From Secundilactobacillus mixtipabuli (GTDB lineage Bacteria > Bacillota > Bacilli > Lactobacillales > Lactobacillaceae), in the NCBI RefSeq assembly GCF_002217925.1, contig NZ_BCMF01000006.1, positions 1-64,000 on the forward strand: a stretch of DNA of 64,000 nucleotides. Direction: 5' to 3'. Of the stretch, positions 8,953 through 17,299 are shown piece after piece (position 1 is the stretch's first letter; each line of letters opens with the position of its first letter). Under the pieces are notes generated by a model, which worked only from the letters and a program-made list of their open reading frames with translations, did not search any database and was not told the DNA's origin. Position numbers and translations under genes: made by a program.

Positions 8953-9761
8953 TGAAAATCGGAATTTTTAGTAATAAAGGCACAGCTTCAACACGAGTTT
9001 CAAACGCGTTGAAATCTAAAATACTGGATGAACATTTAACTTTAGATAATGATCATCCTGATATTGTGATCACCGTTGGCGGTGATGGGACGTTGTTATC
9101 GGCTTTCCACCATTATGAAGACCAGCTCGATAGTGTTCGGTTTGTCGGTATTCATACTGGCCATTTAGGTTTTTACACGGACTGGCGGGATTACGAAGTA
9201 GACGAATTAATTGATAGCCTTGCTCATGATAACGGGCAAAGTGTGAGTTATCCATTGCTGGATATTTCAATCGAATATAGTAACGGTGATCAACAGACGA
9301 TGTTGGCACTGAATGAATCCACCATTAAAAAGGTGACTGGGACGATGTTGGCCAATGTCTATATTAAAGACCAATTGTTCGAACTCTTTCGCGGTGATGG
9401 GCTCTGTGTTTCAACCCCAACAGGTTCTACCGCTTATAATAAATCTACGGGTGGGGCCGTGATCAGTTCCGAACTAAACGTGGTTCAAGTGTCTGAGATT
9501 GCATCAATTAATAACCGAGTTTTTAGAACGTTAGGATCCCCGGTGATCATCTCGCCACATGAATGGGTTCGTGTGGAGCCAGTCCAATTAGATGAAAATT
9601 TAATGACCTGTGATCAAAAAATGGTTGAGAACCGCCAAATTAAGTCGGTGACATACCGTATTTCAAACCGCCGCATTGCTTTTGCACAGTATCGGCACAC
9701 ACAGTTTTGGAAACGCGTTTCCGAGTCATTCATTGGGGTGAAACCGATTGATCAAATTTGA
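8952..9761 (+). CDS. nadK: NAD kinase
   Basis: A 269-residue ATP-NAD kinase that makes NADP. The diagnostic GGDGT is in [15 protein letters not shown] (about residue 40); the NAD-binding loop is LNESTIKK, and [17 protein letters not shown] is the conserved glycine-rich region. ATG 8952 shares its A with the relQ stop codon, indicating coupled translation. The gene overlaps rluD by 14 bases. Confidence 0.95.
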   Translation: MKIGIFSNKGTASTRVSNALKSKILDEHLTLDNDHPDIVITVGGDGTLLSAFHHYEDQLDSVRFVGIHTGHLGFYTDWRDYEVDELIDSLAHDNGQSVSYPLLDISIEYSNGDQQTMLALNESTIKKVTGTMLANVYIKDQLFELFRGDGLCVSTPTGSTAYNKSTGGAVISSELNVVQVSEIASINNRVFRTLGSPVIISPHEWVRVEPVQLDENLMTCDQKMVENRQIKSVTYRISNRRIAFAQYRHTQFWKRVSESFIGVKPIDQI

Positions 9762-10647
9762 TTGGCTTTACTCTGGTGATTCGCCCATTTATGTCCGTAC
9801 GTTTATGCGTCAACAGGGCATCAGCCGGACACTACTGAAGCAAATTAAGTTTTCTGGTGGTGAGATCTGCGTTGATGGTGTTCCCGTTCGAGTAACCTAT
9901 AAAATGCATGCGGGACAGCAACTGGCAGTGACTTTGCCACCTGAGATTCCTAGTGATCATTTACAGGTATCGAATACACCACTTGATATTTTGTACGAAG
10001 ATGATCATTTTTTAGTTGTCAATAAGCCGGCCGAAGTTGCTTCCGTACCTTCCCATATATATGCGGATGATTCGATGGTCAACCGTGTCAAAGGGTATCT
10101 GATACGCACACACGCTGCCAGTCAGGTGACCCACATTGTCACGCGGCTTGATCGTGAAACGAGTGGAATTGTGATTTTTGCTAAACACCACTTTGCCCAT
10201 ACAGTGCTGGATACTCAGTTAAAACAGCACAGCTTAAAAAAGACTTACTTTTGTGTGGTCTCTGGCGTGATGAACGACGAGCATGCTGTTATTGATGCAC
10301 CTATCGGCAGAAAACCTGGTTCATTTATTAAGCGGATGGTCCGTCCAGACGGCAGGTCAGCTCAAACTGAGTATTGGTTAACGAAACGGATGCCAGCAGC
10401 TAGCTTATTGCGCGTCCGGCTGCATACAGGTCGAACGCATCAGATTAGAGTTCATATGGCAAGTATTGGTCACCCGTTAGTGGGCGATTTTCTGTATGGT
10501 CAGCAAACGAATCCCTGGATTCATCGACAAGCGCTACATTGTGCGTCAGTTAGCTTTTTTAATCCGTTTACCCAGCAGCAAGTGACTTGTTTTGCACCAA
10601 TGCCTGAGGATTTTGCAACTCTGATTAAACATGAAAGTGACCTTTAA
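9748..10647 (+). CDS. rluD: RluA-family rRNA pseudouridine synthase (RluD-like)
   Basis: A 299-residue pseudouridine synthase with an N-terminal S4-like RNA-binding segment (about 25-75) and the catalytic domain. The active-site aspartate is in [32 protein letters not shown] and [10 protein letters not shown] are the conserved late motifs. It starts with TTG inside nadK. In the Bacillus order this is YjbO-like; the exact uridines modified cannot be read from sequence, and the RluD symbol reflects family resemblance only. Confidence 0.85.
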   Translation: MIKFDWLYSGDSPIYVRTFMRQQGISRTLLKQIKFSGGEICVDGVPVRVTYKMHAGQQLAVTLPPEIPSDHLQVSNTPLDILYEDDHFLVVNKPAEVASVPSHIYADDSMVNRVKGYLIRTHAASQVTHIVTRLDRETSGIVIFAKHHFAHTVLDTQLKQHSLKKTYFCVVSGVMNDEHAVIDAPIGRKPGSFIKRMVRPDGRSAQTEYWLTKRMPAASLLRVRLHTGRTHQIRVHMASIGHPLVGDFLYGQQTNPWIHRQALHCASVSFFNPFTQQQVTCFAPMPEDFATLIKHESDL

Positions 10648-10657
10648 ATTGAACTAA

Positions 10658-10709
10658 AACAACCCCAAAGACTGGTCTTCCGTTTAAGAAACCAGTCTTT
10701 GGGGTTGTT
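10658..10709. terminator. Bidirectional terminator between rluD and the CutC-like gene
   Basis: A perfect 19-bp inverted repeat (10658-10676 and 10691-10709) with a 14-base loop, between convergent genes; arms begin AACAACCCC and end GGGGTTGTT. Confidence 0.92.
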
Positions 10710-10746
10710 CTCTATCATTCAATCGTAAATGCTGTCAAATAATGGG

Positions 10747-11346
10747 TTAAATTTCTTGCAGAAAGTGGGTTAAACTAAGTTGTTCATTCAGGCGTGAACT
10801 TTCAGTCTCATTTTTACTGAGAACAACTAACTGTAGTCCGGCAGCCTGTGCTGCGTTGTTTAACTTTGATAGCTTAGCGGTGTTATCAGTACCAGTAAGC
10901 TGGGTCAGTACCTTTTCAACGCCATTGTCAGCCAGCCATTTAAGTGAATCGGTTTGATCGCTTTCAGCGAGTTCATCAATAGCAGTGGCGAAGGTAACCG
11001 ACATGCCACCAGCAGCGGCGATTAAATTGGCCATCGCTTCGGTGTCTAACTTATGGTCTTGCGTGAGTGCACCGATAATCACGCCATCTGCTCCGAGCTG
11101 CTGGGCTTCTAGAACATCGGCTTCCATAATTTTCAGTTCAGGGTCGTTATAGCTAGCGTTGCCGAGCCGTGGCTGAACTAAAACCGTTAACGATAAATCA
11201 TGTTCGTGTGCGTAAAGGGTGGCTTCGGCGATTGTACCCTTGCTGGGTGTCGTTCCCTGGTTGGCAAGGGTGACGCGCGTGGTTTGGTCACTAATAGCTT
11301 CCGTCAGTTGAAGGTAATTATTGACGAGCGGTTCAATAAATTTCAA
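10747..11346 (-). CDS. CutC-like TIM-barrel protein with altered active site
   Basis: A 199-residue protein resembling CutC (PF03932): GTTPSKGTI, VLVQPRLGNASYND, LGADGVIIGAL, LDTEAMANLIAAAGGMSVTF and NGVEKVLTQ follow the family order. Two hallmarks are lost: the RIELC segment near the N-terminus reads RVTLAN, and the HRAFD after MSVTF reads ATAID. CutC was linked to copper tolerance, but the biochemical role is unsettled. I use TTG 11346 because AGGAGA lies 6 bases upstream of it; the longer ORF to 11382 has no ribosome binding site. Monocistronic between terminator and divergent region. Confidence 0.7.
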   Translation of the reverse strand: MKFIEPLVNNYLQLTEAISDQTTRVTLANQGTTPSKGTIAEATLYAHEHDLSLTVLVQPRLGNASYNDPELKIMEADVLEAQQLGADGVIIGALTQDHKLDTEAMANLIAAAGGMSVTFATAIDELAESDQTDSLKWLADNGVEKVLTQLTGTDNTAKLSKLNNAAQAAGLQLVVLSKNETESSRLNEQLSLTHFLQEI

Positions 11347-11528
11347 GATAAGTCTCCTCTTTTTAGACAGTTTATAATCCATCAGTCATTATAGCAATTT
11401 TTTGAAATTAATGCTGGTTGGTCAGCTCCTATTTATAATAATTAAGGGAAGAACCAATTTACGGATAGTGTGGAAACGCTTTCGTTGATGCTAGTGCTGA
11501 ACGCGGATAGGCCAATCTGGTGATCCCC

Positions 11529-11557
11529 TTGCATTCTTTACAATTTCGCGTTATATT
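11529..11557 (+). promoter_or_regulatory. Promoter of the trmL leader RNA
   Basis: TTGCAT (11529-11534), an exact 17-base spacer and TATATT (11552-11557); transcription should begin near 11564. Confidence 0.65.
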
Positions 11558-11563
11558 TACTGA

Positions 11564-11672
11564 TGAGAAATCGTTCGGGAGTGGATGTCGAGAAATCGTC
11601 AGCCTCTGTCGAATTTGCACTTCATTAACGCAGTTCCTCGCCGTGCTGACACCGAGGGGTTGCGTTTTTTTA
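11564..11672 (+). ncRNA. Candidate leader RNA/attenuator upstream of trmL
   Basis: The predicted transcript runs about 108 nucleotides from the promoter to a hairpin terminator. The terminator pairs AACGCA (11627-11632) with TGCGTT (11661-11666) and CCTCG (11636-11640) with CGAGG (11653-11657), then has a run of seven T. GTCAGC (11598-11603) can pair with GCTGAC (11645-11650), which lies in the terminator loop, so an alternative fold or pseudoknot is possible. A 31-codon ORF (11585-11680) begins MSRNRQPLSN and reads through the hairpin, but its GGGAG is only about 3 bases from the ATG. I do not recognise a known riboswitch class. It could be an attenuator of trmL or an independent small RNA. 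Confidence 0.5.
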
Positions 11673-11713
11673 TGCGGTGACTTTTATAACATTTAATAAC
11701 AAGGAGTATATTT

Positions 11714-12229
11714 ATGGCTAACCATATTGTCTTATTTGAACCGTTAATGCCAGCTAATACTGGTAACATTGCCAGAACCTGTGCAGGGACTGACACTATT
11801 TTGGATTTAATCGAACCGTTAGGCTTTTCTGTAGATGACGCCCATTTAAAACGGGCTGGTCTAGATTACTGGGATAAAGTTGATATTCGTTACCACAAGA
11901 ATCTGCAGGCGTTTATGGCCACAGTTCCGGATGTTAAGCGGTTATTTTTAGTTTCTAAGTTTGCCGAGTTTGCCTACACGCAACACGATTATAGTGACGT
12001 GGAAAATGGTGATTACTACTTCATGTTTGGTAAAGAAACCACTGGCTTGCCCGAACCCTTCATGCGTCAGCATAGCGAGCAGGCGATTCGAATTCCGCAA
12101 GATGATACGCATATCAGAGCTTTGAATCTTTCTAATTCAGCGGCAATTGTGATTTACGAAATTCTGCGTCAGCAAAACTTTCCTAAATTAGAGCTCAGTC
12201 ACCGCTATGAAAATGATAAACTAAAGTAA
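11714..12229 (+). CDS. trmL: tRNA (cytidine/uridine-34 2'-O)-methyltransferase TrmL
   Basis: A 171-residue SPOUT-class methyltransferase, minimal size with no extra RNA-binding domain, as for TrmL (YibK). It methylates the wobble ribose of tRNA-Leu isoacceptors using SAM. Motifs: [17 protein letters not shown] at the N-terminus, [13 protein letters not shown] in the middle, and the trefoil-knot C-terminus IRIPQ...[19 protein letters not shown]. Translation start has AAGGAGT. It sits behind the leader described at 11564-11672 and just ahead of ftsK. Confidence 0.9.
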   Translation: MANHIVLFEPLMPANTGNIARTCAGTDTILDLIEPLGFSVDDAHLKRAGLDYWDKVDIRYHKNLQAFMATVPDVKRLFLVSKFAEFAYTQHDYSDVENGDYYFMFGKETTGLPEPFMRQHSEQAIRIPQDDTHIRALNLSNSAAIVIYEILRQQNFPKLELSHRYENDKLK

Positions 12230-12257
12230 GTTAATTAATGAATTAGGAGGGGACATT

Positions 12258-14585
12258 TTGGCACAAAAGCGAAAGACCACGCGACGTCGGCCAACTCAGT
12301 CGACTAAACGGCGTAAAAAGGGACGTCAAAATAACGTTTCTTATACCACCAATGCAGTAGGTCTCATCATGTTAACTTTGTGCCTTTTGGCTTTTTTTAA
12401 GGCGGGTTTCATTGGTAATTTGATGGCTAACCTGATTCGCTTTGTGGTTGGGGACACCTATCCAATGATTAGTTTGGTTGGTGTTGCAGTGGGTCTTGCC
12501 TTATTGATAACGGGACGGCTGCCTAAAATCACTGGCAGGTGGCTGTGGAGTATTTCTTTGATGTACGTGGGAATTCTACTGTGGCTGCATGTGGATTTGT
12601 TTTTGTCAGAGGATCAGCACACGGGCTTCTTAAGTTATACTTGGCAGCTGCTAACAAGTGATCTCATGAACAACAGCGTTAGTACAGCAGTTGGTGGCGG
12701 GACGATTGGTGCCGTGCTCTTGGCTGTTAGTCACTTTTTAGTTGCGTTTGGTGGCGCTAAAGTGATTGCTGTTGTCTTATTTGTTATTGGGCTAATGATT
12801 GCCTTTAACGTCTCTGGCGCACAGATTTTAAAGTGGGTGCAAGTGATCTGTCGTTATCTTGTCCATACCTTTAAAAGGGTTACTCAGTGGGTTGTGGATG
12901 GGATCACAAAGTTCAAGCAGCAACGGGTGCAACGGCCAACCAAAGCTAAACCCGTCAAACCAATCTCGGCAGAAGAAAAAGATGTTCGGCCAACCGTTGC
13001 TGACCGGCCTTCAAACACTGATAAGCCTGAAGACAAGCAACCAGATGCTATTCCGATTAGTGTTGCCACGCGCAAGGATCAACCTGATGTGCCTGACAAA
13101 TCGGCCGATGAAAAGCCGACTGAAGAGTCTGAACCAACCATGATTGCAACAGTCGGGGATGACCCGAACTACCGGCTTCCTGGAACAGACTTGCTGACGC
13201 CGATTCCACAAAAGGATCAGCAAGACGACTACAAAACGATTGAAAAAAACACGAAAATCCTCAAAAAAACGTTGGATAGTTTTGGGGTTGACGCTGAAAT
13301 TAAGCACGTTAACTTGGGCCCTTCAGTTACCGAGTATGAATTGCATCCAGCTATTGGCGTCAAGGTGTCAAGAATTGTTAATTTAGCGGATGATCTAGCA
13401 CTGGCATTGGCTGCAAAGGAAATTCGAATTGAAGCGCCGATTCCAGGGAAATCGTTGATTGGTATTGAAGTCCCTAATAAGGAGATTTCGACTGTTTCGT
13501 TCCGAGATGTGAGTGAAGCTGTGCCTCATGGGCCGGCCCACCTGTTGGCAGTCCCATTGGGACGTGATGTTACAGGTAAAGTGATTACCATGGACCTGAC
13601 CAAAATGCCGCATTTATTGATTGCTGGTTCTACGGGTAGCGGGAAGTCGGTTGCCATCAATGGCATTATCACCAGTATATTAATGAACGCTAAGCCGAGT
13701 CAGGTCAAGCTGATGCTCATCGATCCTAAAAAGGTCGAGTTGAGTGTTTACAATGGGATTCCCCACTTATTAACACCGGTTGTTTCAGAGCCTAAAAAAG
13801 CGGCCAGAGCACTGCACAAGGTCGTTCATGAAATGGAACAGCGGTACGACTTGTTTGCTAAGGTCGGACAGCGTAAAATTTCGGGTTATAATCAGTTTGT
13901 TCAAACGCAGAACCAGACCACGGATAAGCCGTTGCCAACGCTGCCTTATATTGTGGTTATCGTCGATGAATTGGCAGATTTGATGATGACCGTTTCCAAC
14001 GAAGTGGAAGACGCTATTATTCGGCTGGCTCAAATGGGCCGGGCAGCTGGTATCCACATGATTCTAGCTACTCAGCGGCCGTCAGTAGATGTTATTACCG
14101 GTTTAATTAAGGCTAACGTGCCTTCAAGAATGGCATTTGCCGTTTCTAGCGGTGTTGATTCCCGGACTATTTTAGACGCTAACGGTGCTGAGAAACTGTT
14201 GGGACGAGGCGATATGCTTTACATGCCTGTCGATCAAAACTCACCCATTCGAATTCAAGGCGCCTTTATTCCTGATAAGGACGTCCAGCACGTGACCGAT
14301 TTCATTCGTGATCAGCAGACGGCCGAATACGATGAAAATATGATGGTGAGTGATGAGGAAATCTCTGAGGAGGCTTCCCATTCTGATGACGACTTATTCG
14401 ATGAAGCCCTGCAATTTGTTGTTGACCAGCAAAAAGCAAGTACGTCACTGCTACAACGGCATTTCCGTATTGGTTATAACCGTGCCGCTAGACTAATAGA
14501 TGATCTAGAACAAGGTGGGTTTATCGGACCACAAGATGGTAGTAAACCCCGGCAAGTTTATAAACAAAAGAACTCAGATGCTTAA
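12258..14585 (+). CDS. ftsK: DNA translocase FtsK/SpoIIIE
   Basis: A 775-residue DNA pump that clears chromosome ends from the septum. The N-terminus is basic, followed by about four membrane segments (roughly 30-190), then a charged linker rich in K, P, D and E (about 225-310). The alpha/beta motor has Walker A GSTGSGKS near 457-464 and Walker [10 protein letters not shown] near 567-575. The C-terminal ~65 residues (from [21 protein letters not shown]) form the winged-helix gamma domain that reads orientation sequences. TTG start behind GGAGGGG. Length is normal for a lactobacillar FtsK. Confidence 0.95.
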   Translation: MAQKRKTTRRRPTQSTKRRKKGRQNNVSYTTNAVGLIMLTLCLLAFFKAGFIGNLMANLIRFVVGDTYPMISLVGVAVGLALLITGRLPKITGRWLWSISLMYVGILLWLHVDLFLSEDQHTGFLSYTWQLLTSDLMNNSVSTAVGGGTIGAVLLAVSHFLVAFGGAKVIAVVLFVIGLMIAFNVSGAQILKWVQVICRYLVHTFKRVTQWVVDGITKFKQQRVQRPTKAKPVKPISAEEKDVRPTVADRPSNTDKPEDKQPDAIPISVATRKDQPDVPDKSADEKPTEESEPTMIATVGDDPNYRLPGTDLLTPIPQKDQQDDYKTIEKNTKILKKTLDSFGVDAEIKHVNLGPSVTEYELHPAIGVKVSRIVNLADDLALALAAKEIRIEAPIPGKSLIGIEVPNKEISTVSFRDVSEAVPHGPAHLLAVPLGRDVTGKVITMDLTKMPHLLIAGSTGSGKSVAINGIITSILMNAKPSQVKLMLIDPKKVELSVYNGIPHLLTPVVSEPKKAARALHKVVHEMEQRYDLFAKVGQRKISGYNQFVQTQNQTTDKPLPTLPYIVVIVDELADLMMTVSNEVEDAIIRLAQMGRAAGIHMILATQRPSVDVITGLIKANVPSRMAFAVSSGVDSRTILDANGAEKLLGRGDMLYMPVDQNSPIRIQGAFIPDKDVQHVTDFIRDQQTAEYDENMMVSDEEISEEASHSDDDLFDEALQFVVDQQKASTSLLQRHFRIGYNRAARLIDDLEQGGFIGPQDGSKPRQVYKQKNSDA

Positions 14586-14600
14586 TGTTTGAGAGAAGTG

Positions 14601-14650
14601 ACACTAAAAACTCCTGAAGTGGAATTAAACACTTCAGGAGTTTTTAGTGT
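14601..14650. terminator. Bidirectional terminator after ftsK
   Basis: A perfect 21-bp inverted repeat (14601-14621 and 14630-14650) with an 8-base loop. It separates ftsK from the leftward DUF4044 gene and serves both. Confidence 0.92.
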
Positions 14651-14679
14651 ATAAATTGGGATGAGTCCCCACTGAGAAA

Positions 14680-14802
14680 TTACCCAAACATACCAATGGC
14701 TTGCAGGGCACTTGCAACGAGTGAACCTAAGGTTGCAACGATCATGATCCATACGAGGACCATCGTGATCTTCTGGAACGTTGATTTTTGTTTTTTTTGC
14801 AT
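14680..14802 (-). CDS. Small DUF4044 membrane protein
   Basis: A 40-residue ORF with a lysine-rich start (MQKKQKSTFQKITM) followed by one hydrophobic helix (VLVWIMIVATLGSLVASAL) and a short glycine-ending tail. The pattern of K-rich head, STFxK(I/V)TM and single membrane helix is that of DUF4044 proteins, small conserved proteins of lactic acid bacteria with no known function. The ribosome binding site is weak (AAGTGGTG). It is leftward and isolated between ftsK and DUF3397, next to the division cluster. Recognition rests on sequence pattern alone, but the composition and position are convincing. Confidence 0.75.
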   Translation of the reverse strand: MQKKQKSTFQKITMVLVWIMIVATLGSLVASALQAIGMFG

Positions 14803-14884
14803 ATTTGCACCACTTTTCATCTATGTTTACTTCAAATAGTTTAACGTGGTCAATTAAGAAATGCAATCGAGTTGCGAAACTTTC

Positions 14885-14914
14885 TTGATTTTGAAGGGTC
14901 GAATGCGGTAAAAT
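14885..14914 (+). promoter_or_regulatory. Putative promoter of the DUF3397 gene
   Basis: TTGATT (14885-14890), an 18-base spacer and TAAAAT (14909-14914), about 57 bases ahead of the TTG start. Confidence 0.5.
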
Positions 14915-14970
14915 TTCGGTTGTGCGTTAGCAATTTGAACCATGACGGCTTCGTGAAAGGACGGACTACG

Positions 14971-15318
14971 TTGAATCAGATCATCATTCAAATTATTATG
15001 CTACTGGCAGTCCTGTTCATTTTAAGGCTGATCAGAGGGTTCATCCCTAAAGAGCGGCGGCCTAAACTGCAACCGATTGACTGTTTACCACTGCTTAACC
15101 TGTGGTTTATCTGGCAACTTTCCTATTCTTGGATTGACCCGTGGTTCGCGGCAGTCGTCTTTTTCTGGATGGTGATCTCAATTGTTTTGACCCTTTGGTG
15201 GGGGTTATCAAAGGGCGAATTGCTGTGGAATAAATTTTTGCTGTTTTACCGGCGCGTGAGCGATATTTTACTCATTTTTGCTTACTTTTTTACAGTAGTT
15301 AGAACGTTAATTAAATAA
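14971..15318 (+). CDS. DUF3397 membrane protein
   Basis: A 115-residue protein with about four hydrophobic helices: IIIQIIMLLAVLFILRLI, LLNLWFIWQLSYSW, WFAAVVFFWMVISIVLTLWW and VSDILLIFAYFFTVV. This matches DUF3397, which commonly lies directly before mraZ in lactobacilli and bacilli. Function unknown. I use TTG 14971 because AAAGGA lies about 9 bases upstream; a longer frame from 14872 has no binding site and would add a non-hydrophobic 33-residue head. A terminator separates it from mraZ. Confidence 0.8.
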   Translation: MNQIIIQIIMLLAVLFILRLIRGFIPKERRPKLQPIDCLPLLNLWFIWQLSYSWIDPWFAAVVFFWMVISIVLTLWWGLSKGELLWNKFLLFYRRVSDILLIFAYFFTVVRTLIK

Positions 15319-15357
15319 TGTCTCACATGAAGGCTAATCGCCTATCCAAACCTTTCC

Positions 15358-15388
15358 CCGCTCAAACAATGTTTGAGCGGATTTTTTT
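15358..15388 (+). terminator. Terminator before the dcw cluster
   Basis: CCGCTCAAAC (15358-15367) pairs perfectly with GTTTGAGCGG (15371-15380), 3-base loop, then A and eight T. Confidence 0.9.
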
Positions 15389-15409
15389 TAAAATTCTCCA
15401 ATTAATGTT

Positions 15410-15448
15410 TGGGGAGTTGTGGTAGAAAGTGGGGAGCTGTGGTAAACT
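15410..15448 (+). promoter_or_regulatory. mraZ promoter with four TGG boxes at 10-bp spacing (candidate MraZ operator)
   Basis: TGGGG, TGGTA, TGGGG and TGGTA begin at 15410, 15420, 15430 and 15440, an exact 10-bp period, within a 15-base direct repeat at 20-bp period. MraZ proteins bind repeated TGGG-like boxes spaced about one helical turn ahead of their own operon (known for E. coli). The last box forms an extended -10, TGGTAAACT, with TAAACT at 15443-15448, so bound MraZ would cover the promoter. Confidence 0.7.
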
Positions 15449-15483
15449 TTAGTTAAATTAGCTGATATTAGGAGGCGACTCGA

Positions 15484-15915
15484 ATGTTCATGGGAGAATT
15501 TGAGCATTCGATCGATACTAAGGGGAGACTAATTATTCCAGCCAAATTCCGTGAGCAGCTGGGAGAAGAATTTGTGATCACTCGGGGTATGGATGGCTGC
15601 CTGTTTGGTTATCCAATGTCTCAGTGGGAGATCATGCAAAAACGTTTAAGTGCATTGCCGCTAAATAAACGTGATGCGCGGGCGTTTGTCCGGTTCTTCT
15701 ATTCTGCTGCAACGACGTGTTCATTTGATAAACAGGGGCGGGTAAATCTGCCCCATGCGTTGATCGAACATGCTGAATTAGATAAACAATGTGTGATTGT
15801 GGGCGTTTCGGACCGCTTTGAAATCTGGAGCCAGAAGCGCTGGCAGACCTTTGCTGAAAAGGCAGAAGAAAACTTTGACGATATTGCAGAAAATTTAATT
15901 GATTTTGACGTCTAA
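15484..15915 (+). CDS. mraZ: Division/cell wall cluster regulator MraZ
   Basis: A 143-residue AbrB-like DNA-binding protein with two swapped-hairpin repeats: [21 protein letters not shown] (about 3-23) and [21 protein letters not shown] (about 77-97). Each carries the DxxGR signature. The family forms octamer or dodecamer rings and represses the dcw operon. AGGAGG sits 8 bases before ATG 15484; a second ATG two codons on is possible. It is the first gene of the cluster and is preceded by its probable operator. Confidence 0.94.
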   Translation: MFMGEFEHSIDTKGRLIIPAKFREQLGEEFVITRGMDGCLFGYPMSQWEIMQKRLSALPLNKRDARAFVRFFYSAATTCSFDKQGRVNLPHALIEHAELDKQCVIVGVSDRFEIWSQKRWQTFAEKAEENFDDIAENLIDFDV

Positions 15916-15931
15916 CGTGGGGGAAAAGACT

Positions 15932-16873
15932 ATGGCAGAGTTTCATCATCGAACAGTGTTACTAAATGAAGCTGTTCACGAACTTAATATTCAGCCAGAT
16001 GGCACGTACGTTGACTGTACGCTTGGCGGTGGCGGTCATACGCACAAGATCCTCACCGAGCTGACAACCGGTCATTTATATTCCTTTGATCAGGATCAAA
16101 CAGCTATTGATTATAATACCGAACAGTTGGCAACTGATATTGAAGCCAACCGGTTGACCCTAATACATGCGAACTTTAGGGACTTAAAGAAATCACTAGC
16201 TGAACAGCAGGTTGATGGTGTGGATGGTATTCTTTATGATTTAGGGGTTTCATCACCTCAGTTTGACGACGCTGAACGGGGGTTCAGTTACCGTTATGAT
16301 GCACCGCTTGATATGCGAATGGATCAAAGCGCACCGCTTAATGCCCAAATAGTTGTTAATGAATGGTCTTATCAGGATTTAGTTCGGATCTTCTACCGTT
16401 ATGGTGAAGAAAAGTTTGCTAAATCAATTGCTCGAAGGATCGAGACAGTGAGAGCTGAAAAGCCAGTCGAGACAACTGGTGAACTGGTAGAAGTGATTAA
16501 AGAAGCAATTCCAGCAGCGGCTCGGCGTCACGGCGGCCATCCTGCTAAGAAAGTCTTTCAGGCCATTCGGATTGCCGTTAACGATGAACTTTCGGCGCTG
16601 GAAGCATCCCTGGAACAAGCACTCACACAGTTAAATCCTGGGGGTAGGATTTGTGTGATCACGTTTCAGTCTTTGGAGGACCGCCTGGTTAAAACCATGT
16701 TTAAGGAAAAAAGTAGTTTACCCGATTTACCAGCGGGTTTACCCGTTATTCCGGATAACATGCAACCAGATTTTAAACTCGTAACTCGTAAGCCAATTTT
16801 ACCCGCAGAAGATGAATTAGCAGAAAATCATCGTGCACACAGTGCAAAGTTACGTGTAATTGAGCGAAAATAA
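15932..16873 (+). CDS. rsmH: 16S rRNA (cytosine-1402 N4)-methyltransferase RsmH
   Basis: A 313-residue SAM-dependent methyltransferase (MraW). Motifs: [14 protein letters not shown] at the start, [10 protein letters not shown] (SAM loop), [23 protein letters not shown], and the C-terminal [17 protein letters not shown]. It modifies C1402 in the ribosomal P site. ATG 15932 is chosen over the in-frame 15899 because GTGGGGGAAAAG immediately precedes it and the protein then begins as usual for the family. Confidence 0.94.
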   Translation: MAEFHHRTVLLNEAVHELNIQPDGTYVDCTLGGGGHTHKILTELTTGHLYSFDQDQTAIDYNTEQLATDIEANRLTLIHANFRDLKKSLAEQQVDGVDGILYDLGVSSPQFDDAERGFSYRYDAPLDMRMDQSAPLNAQIVVNEWSYQDLVRIFYRYGEEKFAKSIARRIETVRAEKPVETTGELVEVIKEAIPAAARRHGGHPAKKVFQAIRIAVNDELSALEASLEQALTQLNPGGRICVITFQSLEDRLVKTMFKEKSSLPDLPAGLPVIPDNMQPDFKLVTRKPILPAEDELAENHRAHSAKLRVIERK

Positions 16874-16918
16874 CGATTTTATGATTTTTTAATTTAAGGG
16901 ATAGGATGATGATGAAGT

Positions 16919-17299
16919 ATGGCTCAAAATAGTTTAGCAACTCAATTTCAACCGCAAGCGTTACCAAAGCAACCGACAGTTCCATTACATAGTCATTCGA
17001 CACAGGTTGTTAGTAAGCCTGCCACACTCCCAGTTTCTAAATTTGAAAAATGTTTAGCAGTCGGTTTAAGCCTGGTGCTGGTTGTGATGGCCTTGATGGT
17101 CGTGAATGCTAAAAACGGGGTTTCAGCTGCTCAGCAACATTTACAGGATGTTAATTCGCAGATTACTCGCTATGAGAATAAGAACACAAGTGATCGGCAG
17201 ACCATCAACGAACTGATGAACCGTTCGAGATTAGAAAAGGTTGCCAAACAGAACGGTATGACACTTTCAGATAGTAAAGTAAGGAATGTGAATAAATGA
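16919..17299 (+). CDS. ftsL: Cell division protein FtsL
   Basis: A 126-residue bitopic divisome protein: a 45-residue cytosolic head rich in Q, P and T, one membrane segment (CLAVGLSLVLVVMALMVVNA, about 43-62), then an extracellular coiled-coil (AAQQHLQDVNSQITRYENKN and the SRLEKVAKQNGM end). It forms the FtsL-DivIC-DivIB complex that activates septal wall synthesis. Its stop overlaps the pbp2x start as ATGA. Identification rests on position, topology and the coiled coil, because FtsL is poorly conserved. Confidence 0.88.
   Translation: MAQNSLATQFQPQALPKQPTVPLHSHSTQVVSKPATLPVSKFEKCLAVGLSLVLVVMALMVVNAKNGVSAAQQHLQDVNSQITRYENKNTSDRQTINELMNRSRLEKVAKQNGMTLSDSKVRNVNK

Larger units (their letters stand above)
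11347..11713. other. Intergenic region between the CutC-like gene and trmL
   Basis: A 367-bp stretch with no conserved gene. Its left part holds a cre-like site, TGGAAACGCTTTCG (11471-11484), that departs from the consensus mainly at its edges. Its right part holds a promoter, a roughly 108-nucleotide leader and a terminator (listed separately) immediately ahead of trmL. Confidence 0.5.

Noticed and set aside
11471-11484. cre-like TGGAAACGCTTTCG
   Set aside because: Mismatches at the third and last positions of TGWAANCGNTNWCA, and about 45-60 bases before the leader -35; kept only as a note.
11585-11680. 31-codon ORF in the trmL leader as a stand-alone gene
   Set aside because: GGGAG is only about 3 bases from the ATG and the frame crosses the terminator; kept as part of the leader RNA, not called as a protein gene.
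14582-14866. 94-codon minus-strand ORF overlapping the terminator after ftsK
   Set aside because: It translates the terminator hairpin and part of the DUF4044 gene in a different frame; no family likeness.
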